DNA of 64,000 nt from Campanula takesimana (lineage: Eukaryota > Streptophyta > Magnoliopsida > Asterales > Campanulaceae). This document shows, piece by piece, positions 1 through 11,600 of the stretch (the stretch's first letter is position 1; every line of letters begins with the position of its first letter). The stretch is from contig JAOWBW010000044.1 in the NCBI GenBank assembly GCA_026119855.1, forward strand, positions 496,001-560,000. The letters run 5' to 3'. The translations under genes were made by a program, and so were the position numbers. The notes under the pieces were generated by a model. It did no database searches. It was given only the letters and a program-made list of their open reading frames with translations, and had not been told where the DNA came from.

Positions 1-771
1 TCATTTTTATCGGTCACACGGGTGATTCGAAAGTTGTAAATATGTGCTTATTTTTTTTTTTCTTTCTTTGAAAAAAAAATATTTTGTCACTTGTTAGACC
101 TCACACTACGCGCACAATTCTTATCAACTGCTCACTATCGAGTCGCACAAGTCCAACCCCAAACCCGTCGAGGCCCGTCCTAGGAAGTTTCAAGCTCCAC
201 TCTACCTTGACTCTTCCGAAGCGGTAAACCTCAGCCCGTGGCGTAGTTCATGACTACATGCCGGGGGTGACCTTTAAGCCTATCTTTAGCCGAGCACAAA
301 CCACACAATTCTAGTTAGGGTCTAACACTCCGTGACTCAAGTCGGTTTCCATGTGCCGAGATTTCCCTAAACTAATGTCTTCAAATCATACATGCCATTC
401 GTTGTTTTGGACGAAATAAAACTCCGTCCCCAAGTGGTTATTATGGACGAAAATAAAAATCCGTCCCCACATGTATGCTTTACTACATTAATTTAGTTTA
501 ATCCCGACACATGTAGGATTCACAAGCGTGGTAGAATCCGATGAGTATATGGGACCGCGAGATGGTCTATATACTAGTGTGACGATTCCACTATTTCCTA
601 GAAACCCCAAAAAGGACCACGTCCTTCCGACTTTTGTAAATAAATAAATAAAAAAAGAGTCATTTTTCTTATGTGGTTAAGTCTTTTTCCTTTGTTTGTG
701 GGTTAACTATTTTACTCAAAATATGTTTGTGGGGCCAACCTAAGATCGACCGTGTTCTCTCAATAGGTCCA

Positions 772-1358
772 ATGGTTTCCAACAGCAACAACAACAAGGG
801 TGAGAACATCTCCGTGTCAAACGAAAGGCTCTTCAACATAATAAGAGCCATGGGGGAACAAATGGATAGACTTGTCGAGGATGCCCGCCGCAAGGATGAT
901 TTGTGGCAAGACCGCCTTGATCTCGAGAGGAAAATTCACAAGGAAGAAGTGTCCGAACTTAAGGCTCGTTTGCAAGAGCTCACCGACAGCAAGGCAAAGG
1001 TCCACGGTAAAGCATGATCAAGTGGCTCATCCCTCAAAAGTCACAAAGGTGCCACCAACGATCGTGTCTATACCCCTCTCAATGGCATGACTATCACCGA
1101 AGCCTACTAAGCTCTCAAAACCAAGGGACAAGTTTCTCCTCTCCAAGGGTACAAGAAACCACAACTGTTACGTCGCAACCATGCCCACCACAAGTGGTGT
1201 GACTATCACCAATGCAGCGGTCATCTCACCGAGGATTGCTTCTCCCTCCGCGATATCATCCAAGACTTGATTGACAATGGTGAGTTTACCGTGGTTGAAG
1301 AACAACAGTTAGAGAGTGAGAACATGCAAGAACTCATCAAGGAAGGGGCTCAGATTTG
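772..1358 (+). pseudogene. gag fragment of element A
   Basis: Gag coats the RNA of the element in the virus-like particle. One frame runs from the ATG at 772, interrupted by a TGA at 1015-1017 and a TAA near 1110. The first part (to 1014) is charged and probably helical, with many Lys, Glu and Arg. The end, 1190-1290, has a CxYHxxxGHxTxxC knuckle-like motif followed by SLRDIIQDLID, which is characteristic of the gag C-terminus in Tat-lineage Gypsy elements. An upstream in-frame extension to 673 exists but looks non-homologous, so I prefer 772. Protease coding would normally follow; here the frame stops near 1358 and non-coding sequence takes over. The same GH-motif and LID ending occurs in the gag of B and C. 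Confidence 0.6.
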
Positions 1359-1986
1359 AAATAGGGTCTCAACAAGAGATCATGCCGCAAGGAAGGCTGC
1401 AACGACAATGGGGACTACAGCAACAATCTCCGTTTCTCTTTCTCTACCTAGTAATAGGAATAAAAAAAGAGTCAAAGTCCTCTTTAGTGTGCATTAAAGT
1501 TTTCTCTCGTCCCATGCTCAATGTCGAGTCTTATTATCAAATAAAAGTTCGTTCTTGTCCTCATACACTCCTCCAAGTTGTTCAATTTAATTCTTAGCAA
1601 AATGGTTAAAAGATGTCTAAACAAGTTTTAGAACGAAGGCCATCGCTTGAACGCCTAGGGGCTAAACATCAACGACGGCATCAACAACGAAGATATCAAA
1701 ACATCAACAACGAAATCAAGACAAAGAAAGGTGGAGCAACAATCATGAAGCAAAGTTTCCAAAAGGGGATAAAAAAAAAAAAAAAAAAAAAAAAACCTCG
1801 CTAGATTGAAATCCTCAAATCAACCTAGGCAAAAGTTAGAGCACAAAAAAAAAAAAAAAAAAAAAAAAAATCCCCCTTCATTCAAAGAAGTTCACAACAA
1901 CAACATCATTCCACCAAACGAAGCAACATCGACAACAATCACGACGAAGCAACAATTCATCACGGCGAATGGAGAATCCACAAGAA

Positions 1987-2023
1987 CTACGGTGACCTGA
2001 GCCTCTACACTGGAGGAACGTAG
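1987..2023 (+). other. CTACG/CGTAG-framed hairpin, copy 1
   Basis: An outer stem CTACG (1987-1991) pairs with CGTAG (2019-2023). An inner stem CCTC (2002-2005) pairs with GAGG (2013-2016). It is followed by GCAACCTTCGGGTCCGG, exactly as in copy 8 of element B. It is one of at least ten copies in the window; see the finding on covariation. Confidence 0.6.
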
Positions 2024-2629
2024 GCAACCTTCGGGTCCGGTCTCATGCAAGAAAGAAGATATGTTTAGCCCTAGCGCGTTATGGTGATCGGCCTTCCTCT
2101 CGAACTTGTCATGACATCTTTGTACGAGTCATTTGCCAATGAATTAATCACCAAAAGATTGAACAACTTTCTTAGATTTGGAATCGCTTTCCGTTCCTTG
2201 TCGAGTCTAGGGCTTCTATTCTTTCTGCATACTCCCAATTTCTTGCAATCAAATTGGGGCTTTCTTTCTCTTCTCTCTTAATGACTTATTTGCCTTCGTG
2301 AGTCATTCAAAAAAATATACATGAAGTCAATACTAGGGACACTTCCCTAGTCGAGTCAATGTCACTCATCTTTAGTGACAAGAGGTCTTCACCACAAAAT
2401 CACATATCTTATCTCCTCAGCCAGAGTCAATGCACCATTCCTCATTAATCGAGTAAAAAAAAAGAAGACGCAAAAGAGATGCCCGCTAGATTGAAAACCC
2501 GAAAGGGCGGTCTAGGCAAAAAACAGGGTGCGTCATAAAAAAAATGAGAGAGTGAGAGAGAGAAGGGAAAGAGAAATGGAGATCTATGGCCTTTAAGGAA
2601 GACAACTGCACAAGTTCTACATTGGGTCT

Positions 2630-4230
2630 TGTTGGTCCCAAAGGCACAACAAGGGTATGAAAGGAGGCTAGAGGGGGGGGGGTGAATAGCCTACTTAAAA
2701 TTTCAACCCTTTTTCAAAATTCAACCAAGTGCTTACAATCTTGAGATTTGCGGTCAAGTAATAAACCACGCGGTCAAGGTGTAATATGCACAGCGGAAGT
2801 TTTCGATGGAAATAAGGTAGAGTTGTTTTGACAAAATCTCTAAGGAATACCAGAACTCACAGTCAACCAAGTTGCGGTCAAGTGAGTCCGGTCAAGGTAA
2901 GTGCGGTCAATAGAAATGCGGTCAAGAGATTTGTGGTCAGATGGTTGAGAGATTGAAAGTTGTTGTCTTAGAAGTTTTGGCAAAATATAAGTTAGTCAGA
3001 TTTTTAACTTAGGCAATGTGGAGAACAAACAAACACAATTCACAATACGTTTGAATATATGTAAGATCAAACACTAAACGACAAACAAAATTAATATGAA
3101 CAAGTGAAGAACAAGATGAACAATACTTGAAAGTAAATTTGCAGAAAGTAAAATGACACAAGTATTTGTAAAGGTTTGATCTGTTAAAAGATCTACGTCC
3201 TTTACCAAGATGGTCAGTCTTGGATTTTGAATGGAGGTATATATTGATTCTTGAGTGTACAGATTACAGAGATGAAGTATTGAATCAACACCTACTTTCT
3301 ATGAAGAACAAATCCTAGACTTAGACCAGTGTAACCCTTTTGATTCAATCTAAGTGATTGATCAATTGGGGTGAGTGTGTGTGTAAGAATCAGAAACTCT
3401 TTGAAATCTAAGTGATTGTAGAGCCTAAAGAATCTTATGTGTTACAAGGCTTGAGATGACTTGAATGTTGCTGAAGATCTTTGAAGGTTTGAAGGTGAGA
3501 TCTTGAAGATTCAAAGGATTCTGGAAATCTTGAGTATGATCTTCAATCACCAAGTATTTCAACAGCAATTTCTCTCTTAGAATCTCAGCTCAGTTCAATG
3601 AAGAACTTAAGGGCTATTTATAGCCTTGAATGAGAAAATAGTTGTTGGATTTACTTGGGCTCCAAGTTGAAGGACAATTAGCTGTTGAATTCTGATTGGA
3701 GCTCAATCTGAGTTTGTCCTTTTTGCAGATAAGAGGTGGTCCCACTTAGATGAATTTCAAACTTGAATTACTTGGGATCCAAGTTCTGCAACGTTCTAAA
3801 CTAACCATAGTTTGATACAAGGTTAAGTTTGAACAAACTTGGGTTCTTGGACAACTTCATCATTTGCGGTCAAGGCCTCACGGTCGAGTGTCTTGCGGTC
3901 GAGGGGTCAAATGTGACCTGTCAAGATATGCCACAAAGCTCACGGTCACTGACTTCCGGTCAAGTGATTCACGGTCAAGTGGTCTTCCACGGTCAGGTGG
4001 TCTACCACGGTCAAGTGAATTCACGGTCAAGGTCTTGACCACTAAATTTCCAGACTTAGAAAATTTTCAGTCTATCAATCTAAAGCCTATACTATCAAAG
4101 TGGACTATTCTAAAAATGAAGTTTAACACTTCTTTACAATATATCCTAAAGTCCACAAAAAGATAAAATTAGGTTATGGGATCAATCAAATCTAGGTAAT
4201 AGGAGTGGTTTATAATAAGCATACCCAACA
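2630..4230 (-). repeat. 3' LTR of element S
   Basis: This is a direct repeat of 14352-15948. On the minus strand it begins TGTTGG and ends CCAACA. A TATA box TATAAATA lies on the minus strand at 3615-3622, inside the palindrome GGCTATAAATAGCC. CGGTC occurs about 15 times on the plus strand in two clusters (2751-2925 and 3867-4028), spaced about 13-18 bp within a cluster. A run of G near 2672-2680 differs in length from the other LTR. Confidence 0.92.
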
Positions 4231-4242
4231 ATCTCCCATTAT
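4231..4242 (-). other. Polypurine tract of element S
   Basis: The minus strand reads TAATGGGAGAT directly before the TGTTGG start of the 3' LTR. This is the expected position and composition for the plus-strand primer of a Copia element. H and G have the same GGGAGAT ending before their LTRs. Confidence 0.7.
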
Positions 4243-4686
4243 TTGATTGAGACCATTACCTACTATAACAAAGGCTAATTCATTGTACTTGGTAATAACA
4301 TGTTTTTAAGAAAATAATATTTTATTAATTTCATGCCCCAAGTCAATGCACACTCTAAGCCAGTGTCATAGATTTCTATCAGCCTAAAAAGATAAAAAAA
4401 ACTAATCCTAGCAAGATAGACATATAAGGTTTGAATGCATTTTTAGAGAAAATAACAATAATTATGAAAATGCATCAAACAAACATTCAAAAGGCACTCA
4501 TAAATATCCATTCACGTATAGGGAGTGCAGAACCAAAAGAGGGATTAAGTTTTTACAGATCCAAATAAAAACAGACATAAAAGTAAATTGTTTTGGGACA
4601 AACATAAATGTAAAATTGTTTTGGGACATCACAAATCAATAAAAAAGTTTCACATGACCACACACGGTCATATTCAAATGTTGCGG

Positions 4687-7600
4687 TTAACCCAAGTACG
4701 GATCTCCTTCAAAGTAACCAAATTTCTTTGAGAGGCCAACTCCAGGAATGATGATGGGGTCCTTGAGATCATTGATTTCGAGGAAGTCCATGTTCACGGT
4801 TGGAAATTCAAAGCTGTCTTCACCTTCATCTTCATCAGCAGCAAGTCTGTTTCCGTGTCCGGTCGCTTGATTTTGAGATGAGGAGCCTTGAGATCCAGCA
4901 ATGCTATCCACGGTCAATTGAAGAGTTGAAATTTTGTTAATGACTTCCTGCATATTTGAGTTAGCAATTTCATAAACCCTATTAATCTTGGAAGTTTGAC
5001 CTTCAAGCCGTTGGGTGTGGACCTGCATAGCTTGCCTCATAGCTTCTATCTTGGGCGAGAACTTTTCTGCGACCGATAACAAACCAACAGAAACACTTGC
5101 GTTGATTTCCGCTTTGAGAGAGGTCTTGACCTTATCCATCTTCTCAAATAGAAAATTCTTGTTGCCTGTCATCACCTTTGAAATTTATTTGCCAGCTTCA
5201 TCAATTGTCTTGACCAGTGAACGGTCAATGGAATTGGATTGTGCCTTGAGTTCCTCTTTAATATCAGCACGGGTGAGAGAAGCGGTAGAAGTAGATGCGG
5301 TCAAGGCAATGTTGGGATTCACGGTAGCTAGGCTGTCAAGAATAGCCTTTGTTATGTTCTGACTCTCCCCCTTAATGGTCTCAACAACAGAAGTTTTGAG
5401 CTGATCAACCTCATTCTGCAACTTAATCTGGTTTGCAGCAAGCTTCGCAACCTCACCTTGAGTATCAAGGTTGATCTGAGTCAAGAACTCAATAGCAGTT
5501 AAAATGTGAGCCATTTGATCGACCGTACCAGAAGCGGTCGGATGAGATTGAGTAGACTGAAGGGGTGAGGGAGCAGGAGACTTGGTTAAAATACCATCAT
5601 GGTCACTGGGTACACGGTCGCCATCTTGACCGTGACCCTGAAGCTCAACATCAGTGGACTTGCCTTGTTCAGCGGTCGCCTCAACAGGATGCACTTGATC
5701 ATTATCACTAAAATCAGGACTGTCTATATTCACAATTTTCTCAACATGTTCAACATCACCACTTTCAATATCTTGATTACCAGATTCACCACTTGATTCT
5801 ACCAACTCCACATCATCTGGTTCATCAACTAAGTTAAGAGTGTGCTTTGCTCTTTGACATTGCGGTTGAGTAGGAGGGACATCAATATCCTCATCACGGT
5901 CGCCTTGCATAGGTGAACCGGATGGAGTGAAGACAGGAGATGCGGTCGACGGAGGCGGTTGAGATACCTTGGTTTTCTTTGAGGTTTGGATGGGACTAAG
6001 AGAGAGATCCCTTTTCTTGGATTTCTCCCCCTGAGATGGAATGTGGAGTGCAGAAGATTTTGTTTTGAAGGATTTGGATGGTGCGGTCGGAGAGGGCACG
6101 GTAGGCTTGGAGACGGTTGATTTGGAGGGAGGTACGGTTGACTTTACTTTGATAGGAACGGTAGATGGAATACTGGAAGGGGGCTTGACTGTTGAAGGTT
6201 CTTTAATACTCACTCCGGTCAGCGGTCTGGGTTTGGAAGGAGCGGTCGAGGCACTAGCAATTCCTTTGCCTTTGACCCTTCTAGACACTTGCTCCTCAGC
6301 TTCTTCATCATCCTCTTCATCATCATGAACAGATGAGGACTTTCCAGGAGCATCAAGTCCTAATGCTAATCTAGCAGCCTTGGTGAAGTTAGGAGGGATG
6401 TATTTTTCCCTTTTATGCTCAGGTTCACGGTTTCTGTACTCTTGATACTGAACATCACCAAACCTGTTGCAGTAGGTGGATCTCATTGTCTTGATGTCAA
6501 AGACCTTGGATAATGAGATAGTCACACTAGCATCTTTGTCCCGGTTGATTTCCCTTTGAACTTCATGGATGAATTTGAATAGGAGGGAAAGGAACCTGGT
6601 GTTTTTCTTGTACTTGGTGATGGCCTGATCAGATAGTTGCTTCTTGTAATCATAAATGTGGTCCAACAAAAGTCCATACAGGATCTTGGGCCAGTTCAAT
6701 GTTCGACCGACATAGATTGCGGTTGATAGCTTCCATTGGGTAGAGTTGAAGTTTCCATGATTGCCACTTTTGCAAAGAAGACCATGGCCAACCAGATGAC
6801 CAATATAGTACATCACTTCAGGAAATGTCTTGCGGTAGGGCTTGCAGACATCAGTGGATCCAATCAATCTCATTGCTAGACCATCATACTCCTCATCAGT
6901 TAGGGAGATAGGGGCCTCAGTGTCGATGTCAAGGCCAAGTGTGGCAGCAATGTCAGTGTAATCAACCTCAACTTTGTGACCGTAAACTTCAGCTTCAATC
7001 CAATTGAGCGGTCTGTTTTGATCATCTCTCCCTTTGATTTCTTTTGCTGTGGAGTAGAATTCCTCGACTGTGGCAAGGTAGTGATCAGGTTGATTCATGG
7101 TGAAATAATGAAGTATGCCAGATTTCTTTATCCTTTTGATCAAATGACTCCCAATGGCATCCTTTTGGAGGTCTTCATAGTCAATAACGCACCCAGGAAT
7201 GAATGATTGTTCTTCCTACAAAATTGAGAAAGTTAGCAACAGTGATGCGGTCGACCAATGTGCGGTCGAAGGATTAATGATGATGCGGTCGACAGGCACA
7301 CGGTAGACAGAGAGCGGTCGACAAAAACACTTGGAAATATTTTAAAAGAAGTTTCCAAAAATACGCACAAACACCATATCACTATGTGTAGCCAAGAATG
7401 AGAATCAAAAAGTGACTATATCAAGAACATGAGGAACATCATAAGAACACCAAGAACACTATTCATAGCGAAAAACCCAGAAAACGATTCAGAGCATGAA
7501 AATCCATAAAAATGACATACAAATGAGCATAAAAACCGATTAAGCAACATTATAACATCAATTTCACTGTTAGGAACATATCAATCTCAGAATTTGAAAG

Positions 7601-7919
7601 GGCAAAGAAAAAAATATGAACTAAAAGCTTTGAAAAATTCATGGTATAGAGAGATTTAACAACTAGAATATGAATCTAAACATTATGTTGAGCTCGAAAT
7701 CTCGAAAATAACAAGAATAACTAGTAAAACAATGAGAATTTAACCCAGAAACAGAGAGAATCGAACATGAATACCAAGGGTTTTAAATCCGCCAAAACTG
7801 AGAAACGAAAATTGAAAAATGATGAGTTTTGTGTCAAGAAATCATACCATTGTGTCTTCAGAGGGTATTTCTTGTGATTTCTTGGATGATTTCGTTGGTT
7901 GTGTTGATTTTGGTGCCAT
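4687..7919 (-). pseudogene. Spliced accessory gene of element S (putative plant transposon protein)
   Basis: Exon 1 (7919-7848) starts at ATG and encodes 24 residues beginning MAPKSTQPTK. It ends at a GT donor and is joined in phase 0 to exon 2 (7215-4687) after a TAG acceptor; the reading frame is open from 7215. Exon 2 first encodes a region of about 250 residues resembling the putative plant transposon protein domain (FY near the start, then LYG/LLLDHI-like helices). A long Pro/Ser/Lys-rich disordered stretch with a KKRDLSLSP basic patch follows, then an acidic stretch, then two coiled-coil-like C-terminal segments. I see no membrane segment or signal peptide, so the envelope-like label often given to Sirevirus third genes is not supported. 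One in-frame TAA (5185-5187) interrupts it; the remaining 160 codons stay open to a TAA at 4687-4689. Its function is unknown. Confidence 0.6.
7216..7847 (-). other. Predicted intron in the S accessory gene
   Basis: The donor is ATG/GTATGATT at 7847 and the acceptor is CAATTTTGTAG/GAA ending at 7216, giving 632 bp. On the sense strand it is T-rich, as plant introns are, and it holds stops in every frame. Splicing in phase 0 joins an ATG exon to the long open exon, which otherwise has no ATG near its start. Four CGGTC words lie in its last 110 bp (7248-7319). The splice is predicted, not shown. Confidence 0.55.
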
Positions 7920-8140
7920 TTAGAGAAGAAAGAGTAAGAAACGAGAGAGAGAAAGGAACTGGGTTTTGTAAAGAGAAGTAGAGAGAGACAGAGTATAGAG
8001 AGAGAAAGTGGAGAGTGGAGAGGTGTTTCAGAAAAAGTTGTTGCAGAGAGGTGGAGTTGAAGGGAAGTGGAACGGTTTGTGTAAGAGAAGTGGGAGGTTA
8101 ACTCTGCAAAAACTCAGGGATTTGACCAGTAATGTCCTTT
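7920..8140 (-). promoter_or_regulatory. CT-rich 5' leader of the S accessory gene
   Basis: Directly upstream of the ATG at 7919 the sense strand is strongly pyrimidine-rich, with repeated TCTCTC blocks, like the 5' untranslated region and Y-patch of plant nuclear genes. There is no long reading frame here. A separate promoter is an inference, and I see no convincing TATA box. Confidence 0.4.
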
Positions 8141-8661
8141 CACCATAAATGCATGGATAGTGACGGCGGACATAAATAAGGGAATAAAATTAATTTCAAA
8201 TGATTTGAATTAAATGAAAACGAGGGAAAAGAGGAAATTACGGAATTACCCCTTGGGATGACTAGGAGGGTCCTAAAAATTGCTAAGTTAGAACCACTTA
8301 CCTGGTCACCAAACTTTTGCGGTCAGGTTCTTGACCGTGAGTATTTGCGGTCAAGAATGTTACCTTGGCCTATGTATGCTTCTTTAAAGCAGTGAACGAA
8401 TAACATCATTTTCCCATGCGGTCGGCTTCTTTAGAGCCAGAACAAATTACATCTTTGTATGCGGTTAATGGGGCGGTTGGCATATGAGCGGTCGATATTT
8501 ATGCGGTCAGCATTGATGAGGTCAGTAAGCTTTGATAGATTTTGATGCTTCGACCGGAATTACTTGACCGGTGAGATGATAATCGACCGTTGAGACCTAC
8601 TTGGTTTTGGACTTAGAGAAAACATAAGACATTAGCACAATCAAAGTATATGGACAAGTAA
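8141..8661 (-). other. Non-coding spacer between pol and accessory gene of S
   Basis: About 520 bp without a credible reading frame. The right half (8319-8600) is dense in the GACCG word on either strand, for example at 8319, 8336, 8348, 8417, 8487 and 8503. Confidence 0.6.
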
Positions 8662-11600
8662 TTAAAGTTCTAGCATACCCATCTCTCCTCTAAGATACCT
8701 AAATCTCTTGGAATCCAGAGCCTTGGTGAGAATATCTGCAATTTGATTGTCAGTACTCACATACTCTAGATGGATATTACCTTTTTCCACATGATCCTTG
8801 AGAAAGTGGTATTTGATATCAATGTGTTTGGTTTTTGAATGCATGACAGGGTTGTTGGAGACAGCAATGGTAGATGTATTGTCACAAAAGATTGGACAAT
8901 TTTCTTCGTTGATTCCGTAGTCAAGCAATTGTTGCTTCATCCACAGCACTTGGCAGCAGCAGCTTCCAGCAGCTATATATTCAGCTTCTGTGGTAGATGC
9001 AGAGACTGAGGCTTGTTTCTTGCTTGCCCATGAAACGAGTCGATTTCCAAGGAAATGACAAGTTCCACTTGTGCTTTTCCTGTCGATGGTACATGCTGCA
9101 TAATCTGCATCTGAGTAACCTATAAGATCAAAATTTGAATCTTTGGAGTACCAAAGTCCAAGGTTAATAGTCCCAGATAGATATTGAATAATACGTTTAA
9201 CAGCAATAAGATGTGCTTCTCTAGGATCAGCTTGATAACGAGCACAAACGCAAACACTAAACATGATATCTGGCCTACTAGCAGTTAAGTATAGGAGAGA
9301 GCCAATCATACCTCGATATAAGGTTTGATCAACCTTCTTACCTTTAAAGTCTTTATCCAGCTTGTTACCAGTAGCCATAGGAGTGTCGTATGCCTTTGCA
9401 TTTTCAAGTCCAAATTTCTTGATAAGGTCTCTTGTGTACTTTGCTTGGTTGAGGAAGATGCCTTCAGCACATTGTTTAATTTGAAGTCCAAGGAAGAATG
9501 TCAATTCTCCCATCATGCTCATCTCAAATTTGCTTTTCATGAGTTTCTCAAAACGCTTACACAACAATTCATTAGTAGAACCAAAAATAATATCATCTAC
9601 ATATATTTGAACAAGTAAAGTATGATCATTATATTTAGCAATAAATAGAGTTGTGTCGATCTTACCACGCTTGAATCCTTTTTCAAGGAGAAATTTAGAT
9701 AGAGTATCATACCATGCTCGTGGAGCTTGTTTGAGTCCATACAAGGCTTTACGGAGTTTGTAGACATGATTTGGAAATTTGAGATCTTCAAATCCGGGCG
9801 GTTGAGCAACAAAGACTGTTTCTTGAAGTTCACCGTTGAGGAATGCACTCTTCACATCCATTTGATATAGCTTGAATATTTTGTAAGAGGCATAAGCTAA
9901 GAATATCCTTATAGCTTCGAGTCTTGCAACGGGGGCAAATGTTTCATCATAATCAATGCCTTCTTCTTGTCTATATCCTTGTGCAACCAACCTAGCTTTG
10001 TTTCTTGTGATGTTTCCATTCTCATCCATCTTGTTTCGGAACACCCACTTTGTACCAATCACTCCTTGATCTTGTGGCCTTGGAACTAAGGTCCAAACTT
10101 TGCATCTATCAAATTGGTTGAGCTCTTCTTGCATAGCAACAACCCAACTTGAGTCTTGGAGTGCTTCATCAACTTTCTTGGGTTCAACTTGAGATATAAA
10201 TGCGGTAAGTGCATCATAGTTTGATCTTCTTGTTCGAACACCAGAATGCAAGTCACCAATGATATTCTGAATTGGGTGATCTCTAACCTCACGAACTTCT
10301 TGAGGTATATCTGGTTGAGTTGATGGTGGTTGTAAGTCTTCTAGTGATACATCATTTGTGCCATCCCAATCATAAGTAATTTGAGGGATAGGTTCTTCCA
10401 CATTGATGGGTGTTTCAACTTCAACTCCATTTGAGGTCGCAGCAGATGTGGTAGTTTCTGGTGCTTCATATGAGGTAGATGGAGGTGAAGTTGAGGTAGA
10501 TGGGTTTCCTTGTGTTGATTGATTTTGTGGTCGACTTGTACCTGTCTCATTAATCTCAACAAAATCATCAGCAACATTTGGAGCCATATGTGGCTCAAGG
10601 AGAGAATGTTCATCAAATGTAACATGGACAGATTCAACTATCTTAAGAGTGGTTTTATTAAATACGCGAAAAGCTTTTGAGTGTTTAGCATACCCAACAA
10701 ATATACCTTCATCGGCCTTAGGAGCAAATTTACCTCGATGTTCTTTACCGTTGTAGAGTATGAAGCATTTGCATCCAAATATCTTGAAGTATGCTATGTT
10801 GGGGGTTCTTCCTCTCCAAAGTTCATAAGGAGTTTTGTTGTAGGTCTTGTTGATGAGGAATCTATTTTGAGTGAAGCATGCTGTGTTGACGGCTTCAGCC
10901 CAAAAGTATTGAGGTAGCTTTGCTTCAGTAATCATTGTCTTTCCAGCCTCTATCAACGTTCTGTTCTTTCTTTCCACAACACCATTTTTTTGTGGAACTC
11001 CAGTAGCAGAGAAGTTGTGGTCAATACCATGGTCATCACAGTACTGAGCTACACCGTTGTTCTTGAATTCTGTACCGTTGTTGGATCGAACACTAACGAT
11101 GTCATCTTCCTTTTGTGTTTGGAGCTGTCTAAAGAGTGCGGTCAAAATGTCATAACAATCATCTTTGGAGCTCATCATCTCGACCCACGTATATCTTGAG
11201 TAGTTATCTACCACAACTAAGGAATATCTATTTCCTCCAATACTTGCGGTAGAAACAGGTCCAAACAGGTCCATATGTAGTAGTTGCAAACATCTAGAAG
11301 TTGAAGGTGTCGTCTTGCTGGAGAAAGACGCTTTTGGTTGTTTGCCTAGTTGACATACTGTGCACTTCTCATCGTGGTGATCAGCTACTTTGGGTAGACC
11401 ACGAACTAGATTTTCTCTACCAATCTTGGAGAGATACTTGAAGTTTAAGTGACTTAGTCTTTTATGCCACAACCAACTATTCTCACTAACATTCTTTGCT
11501 ACAAAACAGAGATTAGAAGAAATGCAAGATGAATTAAAATCAACAACATAAACATTTTTCTTACGAATCCCTTTGAGCAAAGTGACGCCGGATATGCCAT

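Larger units (their letters stand above)
1..2629 (+). mobile_element. Element A, left part: gag-only Tat-like Gypsy element
   Basis: This is the left portion of a Ty3/Gypsy element interrupted by Sirevirus S at 2629/2630. It holds a broken gag (772-1358) and then long A-runs. Two copies of a segment that reads CTAGATTGAAA then CTAGGCAAAA lie near 1801 and 2487; the same segment, reverse-complemented, lies just downstream of pol in element B near 29790. No protease, RT or integrase coding is visible between gag and that post-pol segment, so pol was lost or never present. Bases 1-670 are non-coding and hold one direct repeat around CCGTCCCCA near 424 and 464. The 5' LTR is not in the window. 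The Tat assignment is inferred from the gag motif and shared non-coding motifs. Confidence 0.6.

Noticed and set aside
1..670. Possible LTR at the window start
   Set aside because: No TG/CA ends, primer site or repeat partner is found; I see only non-coding sequence with one short direct repeat.
4687..7215. Accessory gene of S as a viral-type envelope protein
   Set aside because: No signal peptide, membrane segment or Cys-rich surface pattern is visible; composition and domain point to a nuclear plant-transposon-type protein.
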